In this document: positions 25,663 through 34,663 of the stretch, in pieces
Numbering within the stretch: position 1 is the first letter of the stretch
Layout: every line of letters starts with the position of its first letter
DNA from: Microvirga alba
GTDB taxonomy: Bacteria > Pseudomonadota > Alphaproteobacteria > Rhizobiales > Beijerinckiaceae
Assembly (NCBI RefSeq): GCF_015694465.1
Contig: NZ_JADQDO010000004.1
Span: 248,001-312,000, forward strand
Direction: 5' to 3'
Length of the DNA: 64,000 nt
Made by a program: the position numbers and the translations under genes
The notes under the pieces: generated by a model
What the model was told of the DNA's origin: nothing
The model's database searches: none
What the model saw: only the letters and a program-made list of their open reading frames with translations

Positions 25663-25694
25663 ACCGATTTGCAATTGCGACTTACCCCTATCGA
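25663..25694 (-). repeat. 32-bp leader repeat, copy B
   Basis: Exact copy of 14419-14450, same orientation, at the equivalent distance (about 57-60 bp) upstream of a MDDxKxAVP start. Flanks are alignable too, such as TGATGCCGCA on one side and a TTGA(C/T)CATTTTCC-like stretch on the other. It probably belongs to the promoter of the minus-strand genes 25606-22720. Confidence 0.7.
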
Positions 25695-25842
25695 ACGCCG
25701 GAAGTTGCCCATGGAAATGATCAAATCGCCTAGCCGCCTGATGACAATCCATACGTAACGAGTGCGTTCGCGCCGAGGTACGTTCCGTTCGCCACACCTG
25801 CTTACGCCAGGGAAGAAGGGCGGCCAGTATAACCAACAGATT

Positions 25843-27147
25843 CTATTGAGACGGAGCCCCCTCTGTGAACGCGGTCGCTCGTGGCCTCGATCGTTGGTTA
25901 ATGGTGACTTTGACCACATCACCTGACAGAAGCGGCGTCGATTCCGATGCCACCGTTTCCTCTATCCTCCCCTGGACTCGTCTGACGACGGTAAAGGACA
26001 GACTTGGCTCCGCCGTATCTTCGTTTTGACGATCGTTCGCCATTGATGAGCCGCTGACGATCAGGACCTTTTTGAGAACGTCCTCCTTGATCTTCAGCCG
26101 ATCAAGATTTGCCTGCGCCTCTTGTAAATCCGTTGAGATGTCCGTTTGCTGTTTATCGCGCAAGCTCAGCGAATTTCGCGTCGCTTCACTCAGATTCTGG
26201 CGAGCTCTCATCGCGGCGGTCACTTCATCGAGCCTGTTCGACTGCAGACTGGCAACGGCGCGCTCCAGCTCCGACCGCCGCGAAACCGTCGCTATGCCAC
26301 GCTCGACCAGGGATTTCACACCCGCCAGTTCGTCTTCCACGAGCTTGATTCCTTTGTCGAGTGTCTCGGTCTTGGTTCCAAGAATCTCGATCTCCGAGGA
26401 AAACAGGCTTCGTAGTTCGGAGAGATTGTCCAGTTGTCGTTGCAGGCCGTTTTTGCGCGTCGAAAAAATAATCTGCTCCTGGGTCATAATTTCTGCCGAG
26501 ACCTTATCGTCCGAGCTCCCCGTCAACTCGCGTGGAAAGTGTATTTCTTTCGCATCTGCGCTTTCGGCCTGCAGCCGCGCGATCCGACCGAGCGTCCGCA
26601 AGATATCGTTGTGAACTTCCTGCAACTCGCCGAGCATGCCGATTTCGCCCTTCGAGCCGCCCTCAGTGCTGGACCTGTATCTGCCACCGCTGAGCGCCAG
26701 CGCCTGAAGCACGGTCATACCCGGCTTGAACTGGTATCCTCCCGGCGTCGTCACGCTTCCCACCATGTAGATCGGCGGGTATTCAAGAATTTCCACCGTC
26801 GCATCGGGAGTATTGATCAGACCGGTCTTGGCCTTGAGTCGTTCGGCAATTTCAGTCGCGAGCTCGGCACTGTCCAACTCCGCAACATCCATCGACCCCA
26901 CCAATGGCAGAGCAATGGTGCCCGCAGCAGAAACGACGTATTCGCCGCCGACCGGCTCCCACTTCTGATACTCTCCTTTTGAAGGAATCCATTGCACCAC
27001 CGTGACGCGCAACTTCGTTTGCGGCGCAAGTGGATAGCGATCAGCATGTGCAAAGCCCGGAAGCGCGATGGCGAAAGCTACCCCCGCAAGCGTCAGCTTT
27101 GCATATTTCCACGCAACTTTATCTGAAGTCCACATCGTTACGGTCAT
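25843..27147 (-). CDS. ExoF-like polysaccharide export (OPX) protein
   Basis: This periplasmic/outer-membrane export component has 434 residues. It has a Sec signal (LTLAGVAFAIALPGFAHA), a Poly_export domain (about residues 40-110, LRVTVVQWIPSKGEY), then an SLBB-type domain (YMVGSVTTPGGYQFKPGMTVLQALALSGG). A long coiled-coil of about 200 residues follows (QRQLDNLSELRSLFSSEIEIL), and a final beta domain (about 365-425). The coiled coil distinguishes the rhizobial ExoF type from short Wza proteins; there is no lipobox cysteine. It is divergent from the Wzz gene across 333 bp. It would work with Wzz and the BY-kinase-like ATPase. Confidence 0.88.
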   Translation of the reverse strand: MTVTMWTSDKVAWKYAKLTLAGVAFAIALPGFAHADRYPLAPQTKLRVTVVQWIPSKGEYQKWEPVGGEYVVSAAGTIALPLVGSMDVAELDSAELATEIAERLKAKTGLINTPDATVEILEYPPIYMVGSVTTPGGYQFKPGMTVLQALALSGGRYRSSTEGGSKGEIGMLGELQEVHNDILRTLGRIARLQAESADAKEIHFPRELTGSSDDKVSAEIMTQEQIIFSTRKNGLQRQLDNLSELRSLFSSEIEILGTKTETLDKGIKLVEDELAGVKSLVERGIATVSRRSELERAVASLQSNRLDEVTAAMRARQNLSEATRNSLSLRDKQQTDISTDLQEAQANLDRLKIKEDVLKKVLIVSGSSMANDRQNEDTAEPSLSFTVVRRVQGRIEETVASESTPLLSGDVVKVTINQRSRPRATAFTEGAPSQ

Positions 27148-27480
27148 CCGCCCAAATCAAACGGCCAATCAGCTTGTCGGCCGAACAATGCTGGCCCAGA
27201 TGATGGACCATCCGCAAAGGAGCGACAACCTCATACCTTCGGGTTAATACTTCTGGAGCTCCCGGGTATAAGATTGTGCTCTATAACCACACGGAGATTT
27301 CCGGATATAAGAGCATAGGGTTCTCTTCAAAAGTGGACTGAGCAATGCGTGCCGCTGCATCCTTGTCGAAAATGCATTCGATGATGCCTTTCCTCATGGC
27401 GGATTGGTGATGTCTATCGAGAAACGGATAGGCATTTCGATCTGATACAGACGGGTAATTCTGAGTTCAGCGAGCTTGTA
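27148..27480. promoter_or_regulatory. Divergent promoter region ExoF-like / Wzz
   Basis: 333 bp without a gene. It contains two similar short blocks, CCCGGGTATAAGA near 27260 and CCGGATATAAGAGC near 27310, which could be repeated promoter or regulator sites. No established consensus is assigned. Confidence 0.4.
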
Positions 27481-28947
27481 ATGGGTAATATCGACCTCCG
27501 GTTCTACCGTTCGATTTTTCTTCGGCGCTTTCCCTATTTCATCGTGATCGCCCTTTTGGTTTCTGCGATCGGATTCGGAATCGCCTATGTCTTGCCGCCC
27601 GTCTACCGCGCGGACGCGAGGATCCTCGTGGAATCTCCACAAATCTCGGCGGATCTGGTCCGTTCAACAGTGCCTGCCGAGATGATCAAGCAGATCCAGG
27701 TCATCGAACTGCAGATGATGACGCGTACCAATCTGCTAGCACTCGCGGACCGGCTTGGCCTGTATCGTGAGCGGCCCAATCTCTCTGCCAATGACATCGT
27801 CGACGATATGCGCTCCAGAACCACGATCGATCCCGTTCGGTTTGAGACACCGCGTGGGGCAGATGGCGCTACCGCATTCTCCGTGTCCTTCAAGGCGCAA
27901 GATCCTGTCGTTTCGGCCAATGTCGTCAACGAGTTCGTCAAATTGATCTTGCAGAGAAATGTTCGCCTCCGCACAGATCAGGCCAGCGACACGTTGTCAT
28001 TTCTTCAGCAGGAGACGGAGAAACTGAGCGGTAAGCTCAACGAACTGGAAGGCAAGATCCTCGCATTCAAAAATGAGAACAAGGATGCGTTGCCCGAGAA
28101 CTTAGCGTTTCGCCGCACTCAGCAGATCAATTTGCAGGAGCGGCTTTTGCAACTTGAACGTGAGGAGGCCTCTCTTCGAGATGGACGCTCCAGGCTCGTG
28201 CAGATTTTCGCGAGCACTGGCCGCGTTTCGGGCACAACCTCGTTGACTCCCGCCGAGCAGGCGTTGGAGCAATTTCGCAGGATCCTCACCGAGCAGCGGG
28301 CTGTATTCTCCGATAGAAGTCCGAGCATCTTAGCTCTGCAGTCGCAAATCGCCGCGCTTGAGAAAGAGATCCAGTCTGAACCGAGTGGAGCCGACGCCTC
28401 GATAGGCAAAAGAAGGCCCCTGGAGATGGATATGCAGCTGATGGAAATGGACCGGCGACTAACGCTCATAGCCCAGGAGAAGACCGCACTTAAGCAAGAT
28501 CTCGCGGAGTTAAACCAATCGATATCCGCAACACCCAGCAATGAAATGGGGTTGAACGCGCTAGAACGACAGCGGCAGAACATTCAGGCGCAATACAACA
28601 TGGCGAGTGCTCGGCTGGCGGACGCGTCCACCGGGCAGCAGATCGAACTACGCTCAAAGGGAGAACGGTTGTCGGTCCTGGAGTTGGCGACACCGCCTCA
28701 GCGCGCCATCGGACCCAACCGCCTCGGGATCGCGTTCGGAAGCTCGGTCGCGGGGGTAGCGCTCGGACTCGGATTTATCGTGTTGTTGGAATTATTCAAT
28801 AAAACCATTCGACGCCCGATTGAACTCGTCGAAATGCTGGATATTCAACCCTTGGCGACAATTCCTTACATCCGAACCAGAGGCGAGACGCATTCGAAAG
28901 GACTAGTTTTCCTTCCAGCGACGCTCCGCCGCACATTGAGAATTTAG
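27481..28947 (+). CDS. Polysaccharide chain-length determinant (Wzz/GumC type)
   Basis: This inner-membrane co-polymerase of 488 residues controls chain length. A first membrane helix (YFIVIALLVSAIGFGIAYVL, about 19-38) is followed by the periplasmic Wzz domain with the PPVYRADARILVES start. A long coiled-coil (about 170-390) and a second helix (AFGSSVAGVALGLGFIVLL) follow, with a short cytoplasmic tail. There is no fused kinase domain; that function is encoded nine bases downstream. The Pro-rich TPPQRAIGPNRLG just before the second helix is the usual Wzz signature. Confidence 0.9.
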   Translation: MGNIDLRFYRSIFLRRFPYFIVIALLVSAIGFGIAYVLPPVYRADARILVESPQISADLVRSTVPAEMIKQIQVIELQMMTRTNLLALADRLGLYRERPNLSANDIVDDMRSRTTIDPVRFETPRGADGATAFSVSFKAQDPVVSANVVNEFVKLILQRNVRLRTDQASDTLSFLQQETEKLSGKLNELEGKILAFKNENKDALPENLAFRRTQQINLQERLLQLEREEASLRDGRSRLVQIFASTGRVSGTTSLTPAEQALEQFRRILTEQRAVFSDRSPSILALQSQIAALEKEIQSEPSGADASIGKRRPLEMDMQLMEMDRRLTLIAQEKTALKQDLAELNQSISATPSNEMGLNALERQRQNIQAQYNMASARLADASTGQQIELRSKGERLSVLELATPPQRAIGPNRLGIAFGSSVAGVALGLGFIVLLELFNKTIRRPIELVEMLDIQPLATIPYIRTRGETHSKGLVFLPATLRRTLRI

Positions 28948-28956
28948 GCGCAAACC

Positions 28957-29757
28957 ATGGAACGCCCGCAAGCCGCAGTCGAGAAGTCCGAACGGGAGAA
29001 GGCTTTGTTCGTCTTTCCGGAAGTCGCCATGTCGTCTTCACCACGAGCATCAGGGGATGAAATGTGGACGAGGCTGCCGCAGGTCAACCTGGACAAAAAG
29101 CGCGTAGCCCAGAAGAGAATTGTGACTCTCGACAGGTCGGACAACGCCAATTTCACATTCGATATTCTGCGAACGAAGATCCTAAAGACGTTGCGCCAGA
29201 ACAACTGGACCTCGGTCGCCATCACATCCCCGACGCAAGGCTGCGGCAAAACCCTCGTCGGCCTAAACCTCGCTTTCAGCTTCGCCAACCTCAAGGACTG
29301 TCGCACGGTTCTCGTCGACCTGGATCTTCGGCGACCTCAAGTGGGCGGCACCCTGGGAGTCGAGAAGATCTATTCAATGGAACGATTCCTGAAGGGAGCA
29401 AGCTCTATCGAGGAGACCTTCGTTCGCTATGGAGACAATCTCGCCATCGGAGCCAACGGCCAACCTGTCTCCTACGCTGCGGAACTGCTGCAAAGCCCCG
29501 ATACGGCGCGGATCCTCTCAAGCCTGAAAGACCGCCTGAAGCCGGACATCTTGCTTTTCGATTTGCCCCCGATGCAGGTGAACGATGACGTGTTGGCGCT
29601 TCTTCCCAATGTCGATTGCGCGATTTTGGTGGTGGCTGCCGAAGCAAGCACTCTTGGCGAAGTGGATATCTGCGAGCGGAGTCTCTCTGCTGAGTCCAAT
29701 TTTCTCGGGGTCGTCTTGAATAAATGTCATTTTGGGCCGGACGAGCACGGCTACTAA
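28957..29757 (+). CDS. BY-kinase-like ATPase for polysaccharide export
   Basis: This cytoplasmic partner of Wzz has 266 residues. It has SPTQGCGKT (Walker A, 91-99), VLVDLDLRRP (Walker A', 118-127) and ILLFDLPPM (Walker B, from 198), as in CpsD/CapB/ExoP kinases. A 50-residue N-tail contains Arg/Lys. The C-terminus ends DEHGY with one tyrosine, not the usual tyrosine cluster, so regulation by multi-tyrosine autophosphorylation seems absent or reduced. A frame GEMWTRLPQV resembles a Wzz-contact peptide. It is last in the exopolysaccharide locus. Confidence 0.85.
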   Translation: MERPQAAVEKSEREKALFVFPEVAMSSSPRASGDEMWTRLPQVNLDKKRVAQKRIVTLDRSDNANFTFDILRTKILKTLRQNNWTSVAITSPTQGCGKTLVGLNLAFSFANLKDCRTVLVDLDLRRPQVGGTLGVEKIYSMERFLKGASSIEETFVRYGDNLAIGANGQPVSYAAELLQSPDTARILSSLKDRLKPDILLFDLPPMQVNDDVLALLPNVDCAILVVAAEASTLGEVDICERSLSAESNFLGVVLNKCHFGPDEHGY

Positions 29758-29897
29758 CGATGGATGCGGGATACCGCGCTTGTCCAGATCTGCCATGGAA
29801 GCGCGCCCTGTCGAGGAGAGAGGATCCTGCAACCCCCATACTCCACCGTTCCGGCCGCGCTGTCATTCAGTCGACCGCGACAGATCGCGCCGACTGG

Positions 29898-31139
29898 TTA
29901 TGACAAGTCCACGATCGTTCGAGGCAGAGTGTTCATGACATCGATGCCAGCCTCTGTAATCAGTAACTGATCTTCGATCATCAGAGCGCCGACGCCCTTG
30001 GCATAGAATGGCGTTTCAAATGCCAGCACCATGCCCGGCTCGATGACTTCTGTGTTCCCGGCCGAAATGAATGGCCATTCTTCGCTGCCAACGCTTGCAC
30101 CCACGCCGTGTCCGAAATGGCCACGATGATACTCGGCGTAACCTGCTACACGCATCTCTTTGAGCGTAGCGGCATGAACCGCCCCGAATGTCGCGCCGGG
30201 CCGGATCGCGGCAAGGCCCGCCTCAAAGGCGTGAGCGAGCGCGTGGAAGATGTCGCCTGCGACCAGCGAGGGCTTTCCGAACGAATATGTACGGGCGCCA
30301 TCTGACGAGTACCCGTTTATCAGACATCCCACGTCGGCCTTGATGATCATGCCATCCTCCACGATTCCCGCCGTGCTCCACGGATCCGTGCCGATTGCAA
30401 TGAAGTCCCAAAGCCCTGTCAGGTCGCGAATGTCCGACGCATCAGCGGTCTCCTTCACGCCGGAGCGCCATGCTTCCGAGAGATCCCTTACTGAGGCCCC
30501 GATTCTCACTTCGGCGATCATCTGCTTCAGCCCGGCTTCGGCGAGCATGGAGGCCTGCCGCAAGTATGCGATCTCCGATGGTGACTTGATGGCACGAAGC
30601 CGGCGGACGACGTCGGAACCATCGGCCCATTCGATGTTGGGGAGTTTCGATTTCAGGATCTGAAAATCCGCCGCGGGAAGAAATTCCAGATCCGCGCCAA
30701 TGCGCACGAATTCAAGGCCTTTCTCACGTAAGGCCGACTGTAGCAGATCGAGGACGCGGGCGACGTCGAAACGTTCAGGCCGAGGATAGATGAGCCCCTG
30801 CTCGCGATAGGCCGCCGTGACTCGTTCCGGCGTCAAAGCACCTGCCCCGAGCGATGAGAGGTCAACCATATCAACCCAGATACGATGCTCCCGCACATCG
30901 ACATCCGGTGCGAACCGCCGCAGAGCAGGTGCGGAAAGGTCGGAAACAATCGCAACCATGGCTTCCGATGGATCGAACGACACCAGTGCGATTGCGCCGC
31001 CTGCCTTCCGCCACATCGTGGCGACGCCGCCTGAGGCTCCTATCGCATAGCTGAAGTTCTCCGGCTGGAAAAGAACGAGAGCATCGAGTCCCGCCTTCTG
31101 CATCAAGGAGCGCGCGTGTTCGCGGTTCAGGCCGGACAT
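29898..31139 (-). CDS. M24-family peptidase (Xaa-Pro type)
   Basis: This cytoplasmic metallopeptidase of 413 residues has a creatinase-like N-terminal domain (about 1-165) and a pita-bread catalytic domain (about 175-410). Metal ligands are visible: Asp in IIKADVGCL, Asp in YSSDGARTYSFG, His in GHFGHGVG, Glu in AFETPFY and Glu in MIEDQLLIT. It is therefore probably active. It lies 45 bp behind the last gene of a peptide-type ABC operon, so it likely cleaves an imported Pro-containing peptide or related amide. A creatinase-type hydrolase cannot be excluded. Confidence 0.85.
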   Translation of the reverse strand: MSGLNREHARSLMQKAGLDALVLFQPENFSYAIGASGGVATMWRKAGGAIALVSFDPSEAMVAIVSDLSAPALRRFAPDVDVREHRIWVDMVDLSSLGAGALTPERVTAAYREQGLIYPRPERFDVARVLDLLQSALREKGLEFVRIGADLEFLPAADFQILKSKLPNIEWADGSDVVRRLRAIKSPSEIAYLRQASMLAEAGLKQMIAEVRIGASVRDLSEAWRSGVKETADASDIRDLTGLWDFIAIGTDPWSTAGIVEDGMIIKADVGCLINGYSSDGARTYSFGKPSLVAGDIFHALAHAFEAGLAAIRPGATFGAVHAATLKEMRVAGYAEYHRGHFGHGVGASVGSEEWPFISAGNTEVIEPGMVLAFETPFYAKGVGALMIEDQLLITEAGIDVMNTLPRTIVDLS

Positions 31140-31184
31140 GAAGAGGTCCCCAGTCAGTATGAAGAGAGGCGAGATGATCTCGCC

Positions 31185-31901
31185 TCAGGCATAATGAGAG
31201 AGCCGGGTTCGGTCGAGCACCTCCTGAATCGCACCGTCTGCCATACGCACTGCGCGCGAGCACATGTGAGCGATCACATCGGGATCATGGCTAACCAGAA
31301 TAAGGGTCATGCCGTGGGTGACCTTGAGATCGCTCAACAGATTCAGAATCTCAGCTTGCACCGAAACATCGAGCGCGGAGGTCGGCTCGTCCAACAGCAA
31401 AAGCTTCGGTCGCAGGAGAAGAGCGCGCGCGATGGCGACACGTTGGCGCTGACCACCCGATAATTCATGCGGATAGCGCCTCGCCATCGTCGGATCGAGA
31501 CCGACTTGGCTCAAGACTTCTGCGACCCGCTCTTTCACCTGGCTCTCGCCGTTGACCTGCAACGGCTCCCCCAATGCCCGGCTAATGCGGTGACGCGGAT
31601 GGAGCGACGCATACGGATCCTGGAAAACCATTTGGATATCGCGGCGCAATTGCCCCGTCATCCGCGCCCTTGGAACCAGTTCCGTCCCATGGACCGCGAC
31701 CCGCCCTGTCCAATCGCGCTGCAGGCCCGCGATGACACGCAGGACCGTGGACTTGCCGCAGCCGGACGGACCGACGAGGCCGAAGCTTTCTCCCTGAAAA
31801 ACCGAGAAAGTGGTGTCACGCACAGCGGCGACGGAGGCTCCGCTGCGATCGAAGGACACTGCGAGGCGCCGCACCTCAACGGCTGCGATCGGCGACTTCA
31901 T
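31185..31901 (-). CDS. Peptide ABC transporter ATPase, DppF/OppF type
   Basis: This ATP-binding subunit has 238 residues with GPSGCGKST (Walker A), LSGGQRQRVAIARAL (signature) and LLLLDEPTSALD (Walker B), followed by LILVSHDPDV (H-loop). The ATG at 31901 overlaps the stop of the preceding ATPase gene (ATGA), which fixes the start; a longer frame to 31976 would add 25 residues. It is shorter than the usual 320-330 residues of OppF because the C-terminal substrate-type oligopeptide domain is missing; the gene stops soon after the ABC core. Confidence 0.87.
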   Translation of the reverse strand: MKSPIAAVEVRRLAVSFDRSGASVAAVRDTTFSVFQGESFGLVGPSGCGKSTVLRVIAGLQRDWTGRVAVHGTELVPRARMTGQLRRDIQMVFQDPYASLHPRHRISRALGEPLQVNGESQVKERVAEVLSQVGLDPTMARRYPHELSGGQRQRVAIARALLLRPKLLLLDEPTSALDVSVQAEILNLLSDLKVTHGMTLILVSHDPDVIAHMCSRAVRMADGAIQEVLDRTRLSHYA

Positions 31902-32740
31902 GGCATTGTCCCCAAATCGCGGCGCAACACTGGCAGGCGCGTGCCGTACGTCGCTGCTGACGGGCGTGCAGCCCAAAGAGTTCGCGTATAGGGGTGGTCG
32001 GAATGGGAGAGCTCATGGCCGCGACGTTCATCCACAATTTTGCCGCGATAGAGCACGAGCACCCGGTCGGCGAAGCGGGTGACTTGCTGGAGATCATGAC
32101 TGATCAGGAGAAGGCCAGCGCCCTGTTCTGCCGTCAGGCGCCCCATCAGATCGAGAATCTGATCACGCAGGTCACGGTCGAGCGCCGATGTCGGCTCGTC
32201 TGCAATCAGGAGCTTCGGCCGGTTGATCATCATGGCGGCGATCATAACCCGCTGACCCATGCCACCCGACAGTTCCCCAGGAAAACTCTCATAGATCCGG
32301 AGCGGACTGGGCAGGCCGACAGCAGACAGCATGTCGAGTGCGCGCTCCCGACGCTCTTTTCTGGTGAGGCGGGTGTGGAGACGGAGCGCCTCTTCGACTT
32401 GCCAGCCGATGCGGCGCGACGGATTGAGGGAGAAGCGAGGATCCTGAAGAACGAACCCCATTCCGCTTCCACGCAGCGCATTCCATCCCGCATGATCCAG
32501 GGAGAGGAGATCCGCCGGGCCGAAGCGTAGGTTCTTGGCCGCAACTTTCGCCGAAGGAGGAAGCAGGCCCATGACGGCGCGAGCCGCAGTGGATTTACCA
32601 CTGCCGGATTCCCCGACTAGAGCCACACGCTCCGCCCCAACGACGAAAGAAATATCATCAAGCGCAGGCACCGAAGCAAAACCGCTTTCGTCACGAAAGC
32701 GCACATTCAAATCGCGAACTTCGAGGAACGGCTCAGTCAT
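31898..32740 (-). CDS. Peptide ABC transporter ATPase, DppD/OppD type
   Basis: ATP-binding subunit of 280 residues with GESGSGKST, LSGGMGQRVMIAAMM (a slightly altered signature), LLIADEPTSALD and LLISHDLQQV. Its ATG at 32740 overlaps the DppC-like stop by eight bases (ATGACTGA). With the DppF-like subunit it would form the ATPase pair of a peptide/nickel-class importer. The C-terminal oligo-dipeptide extension with Fe-S cysteines seen in some family members is reduced. Confidence 0.87.
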   Translation of the reverse strand: MTEPFLEVRDLNVRFRDESGFASVPALDDISFVVGAERVALVGESGSGKSTAARAVMGLLPPSAKVAAKNLRFGPADLLSLDHAGWNALRGSGMGFVLQDPRFSLNPSRRIGWQVEEALRLHTRLTRKERRERALDMLSAVGLPSPLRIYESFPGELSGGMGQRVMIAAMMINRPKLLIADEPTSALDRDLRDQILDLMGRLTAEQGAGLLLISHDLQQVTRFADRVLVLYRGKIVDERRGHELSHSDHPYTRTLWAARPSAATYGTRLPVLRRDLGTMP

Positions 32741-33587
32741 GACGGGGGTCCAGACGATCACGCAGGCCATCGGCCAGCAGATTGAACCCGAGACTTGTCA
32801 GCAGGATCGCCAGACCCGGGATCGCCGCGACCCACCATTGATCGAAGATCACTTGCGTTCCCTCCGCGACCATCGCTCCCCATTCCGCGGTCGGAGGTTT
32901 CACGCCCAGACCAAGAAACCCTAGCCCTGCGGCAGCCAGGATCATGCCGCCGAGATCGAGCGCGAGGCGGACGATCGCCGATGGCATCACCATGGGCAGG
33001 ATATGGCCGAACAGGAGGCGCGGTCCGCGAATACCACCCATTTCAGCAGCAGCGAGATAGTCACTGCGGCGAATGGTGCCCGTCTCCGCGCGTGCCTGAC
33101 GCGCATAAGCCGGCCAACTCGTGAGCGCCAGCGCGAGTGCGCCATTGATGAGACCCGGCCCCAGCACAGCTACAAATGCGAAGGCGAGGACAAGGCGCGG
33201 GAAAGACAACACGATGTCGGTCACCGCCATTAGCGCACGCTCAACGAAGCCGCCCCAATAACCAGCGGCTATGCCTATCGTCACGCCGAGCGGGGCCATG
33301 ACGAGCGCAATGAGCCCCACGAGAAAGAGCGTCGTACGAGCGCCGTAGATGATCCGGGAAAGACTGTCGCGGCCAAATCCGTCAGTCCCCAGCCAATGAG
33401 CAGCAGAAGGGGCAGCAAGGCGGACCTGCATCTGTTGCGCATTGGGATCATAAGGGGCGACCAGCGGAGCAAGGAGCGCTGCGAAAACAACAAGCCCAAC
33501 GATGACGCCGCCAACCTGCATCAGAGATGGATAGCGAAACGCGAATTTCGGCCCGCATGAAGTAACCGGCTGGACAGCATTGCTCAT
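32733..33587 (-). CDS. Peptide ABC transporter permease, DppC/OppC type
   Basis: Inner-membrane permease of 284 residues with five to six helices. HWLGTDGFGRDSLSRIIYGARTTL is the conserved DppC entry motif and EMGGIRGPRLLFGHILPMVM carries the EAA loop that contacts the ATPases. The ATG at 33587 overlaps the DppB-like stop (ATGA), which fixes the start; a frame open to 33740 is not used. It pairs with the permease encoded at 33584-34663. Confidence 0.88.
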   Translation of the reverse strand: MSNAVQPVTSCGPKFAFRYPSLMQVGGVIVGLVVFAALLAPLVAPYDPNAQQMQVRLAAPSAAHWLGTDGFGRDSLSRIIYGARTTLFLVGLIALVMAPLGVTIGIAAGYWGGFVERALMAVTDIVLSFPRLVLAFAFVAVLGPGLINGALALALTSWPAYARQARAETGTIRRSDYLAAAEMGGIRGPRLLFGHILPMVMPSAIVRLALDLGGMILAAAGLGFLGLGVKPPTAEWGAMVAEGTQVIFDQWWVAAIPGLAILLTSLGFNLLADGLRDRLDPRHD

Positions 33588-34663
33588 GGCTTGATCCTCG
33601 GGTCGAGGCGCGCGACCAGCAGGTCCGTAATCGAATTGATGGTGATGAAGCACAACCCAATAACGAGCGTGCCACCCAGGATGGCGGGAACGTCGCCAGC
33701 GAACATCGCCGTGGTGAGATAGCGGCCCAGCCCCGGCCATGCAAAGACGGTTTCCGTCAGCACGGCCCCTTCGAGCAAACTCACATATGCAAGCGCTATC
33801 ACCGTGAGGATCGTACCCGCTACATTGGGCAGGACATGCGAGAAGACCACGCGCCAGTCGCTGGCCCCCTTGGCGCGAGCCGCGACAGTGTATTCCTGAC
33901 CGACCTCATTGAGGATGGCGGTGCGCGTCAACCGCGCGATACCGGCAAGGGCGTGAAAGGCGAGCAGTGTGACCGGCAGGGCGAGATGATGAAGCGCATC
34001 CAAAAACGCGCCGTCCTGCCCCGATAGCCATGTATCGATGAGGACGAAGCCTGTTAACGGTGCGACCGTGTACTGAAAGGCAATGTCGAGGCGTCCAGGT
34101 CCTGGCGCCCAATGCAGCGCCGCATAGAACAGGAGTAGCATGAGAAGGCCTAGCCAGAAGATCGGCACCGAGTATCCGAACAGCGATATGAAACGAGCGA
34201 TGCCATCAATCCAGCTGCCTGGGCGCAGGCCTGAAGCGACGCCGAGGCTAACACCCACAACGGCTCCAAGGAGAATGGCGAGAGTCGCAAGCTCAACGGT
34301 CGCGGGGACCGTTCGTGCAAGATCGCTACGCACCGGTTGTCCGGTTGAAGAAGAGCGCCCCAGGTCCCCCTGTGCGACCCGGCTGACATAAACCAGGAAC
34401 TGTTCGGGAAGAGAGCGATCCAGCCCCAACTCCCGGCGCGCCTGTTCATAACTCGAGCGGCTGGCATGATCGCCGACGACTGCAAGGACTGGATCCACGG
34501 GCGACAGACGCGTGAGGGTGAATGTCACGAGCAAAAGGGCAAAAATTGTCAGCGCCAGGAATCCGAACCAGCGCAAGAAACGAGCGACAAAATGCATCCC
34601 CCGCCGCGGTAGGCGGCGGGGGGCAGCGGCATCGAGACGATCAGAAATGGTGGCAGACGACAA
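33584..34663 (-). CDS. Peptide ABC transporter permease, DppB/OppB type
   Basis: Inner-membrane permease with up to 359 residues, six helices, the DLGRSSSTGQPV periplasmic motif, and the EAA loop RAKGASDWRVVFSHVLPNV. The start is uncertain. A TTG at 34663 touches the binding-protein stop and has GAGG 11 bases upstream; an ATG at 34597 (MHFVARFLRWFG) fits the usual DppB beginning and 337-residue length but directly abuts a strong hairpin. It belongs to the operon 36262-29898. Confidence 0.87.
   Translation of the reverse strand: MSSATISDRLDAAAPRRLPRRGMHFVARFLRWFGFLALTIFALLLVTFTLTRLSPVDPVLAVVGDHASRSSYEQARRELGLDRSLPEQFLVYVSRVAQGDLGRSSSTGQPVRSDLARTVPATVELATLAILLGAVVGVSLGVASGLRPGSWIDGIARFISLFGYSVPIFWLGLLMLLLFYAALHWAPGPGRLDIAFQYTVAPLTGFVLIDTWLSGQDGAFLDALHHLALPVTLLAFHALAGIARLTRTAILNEVGQEYTVAARAKGASDWRVVFSHVLPNVAGTILTVIALAYVSLLEGAVLTETVFAWPGLGRYLTTAMFAGDVPAILGGTLVIGLCFITINSITDLLVARLDPRIKP
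34598..34622 (-). terminator. Intra-operon hairpin behind the binding-protein gene
   Basis: A perfect 10-bp stem, CCCCCGCCGC (34598-34607) with GCGGCGGGGG (34613-34622), loop of five bases, no T-tract. Such hairpins between a binding-protein gene and permease genes commonly stabilise the upstream mRNA or lower downstream expression. Confidence 0.5.
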
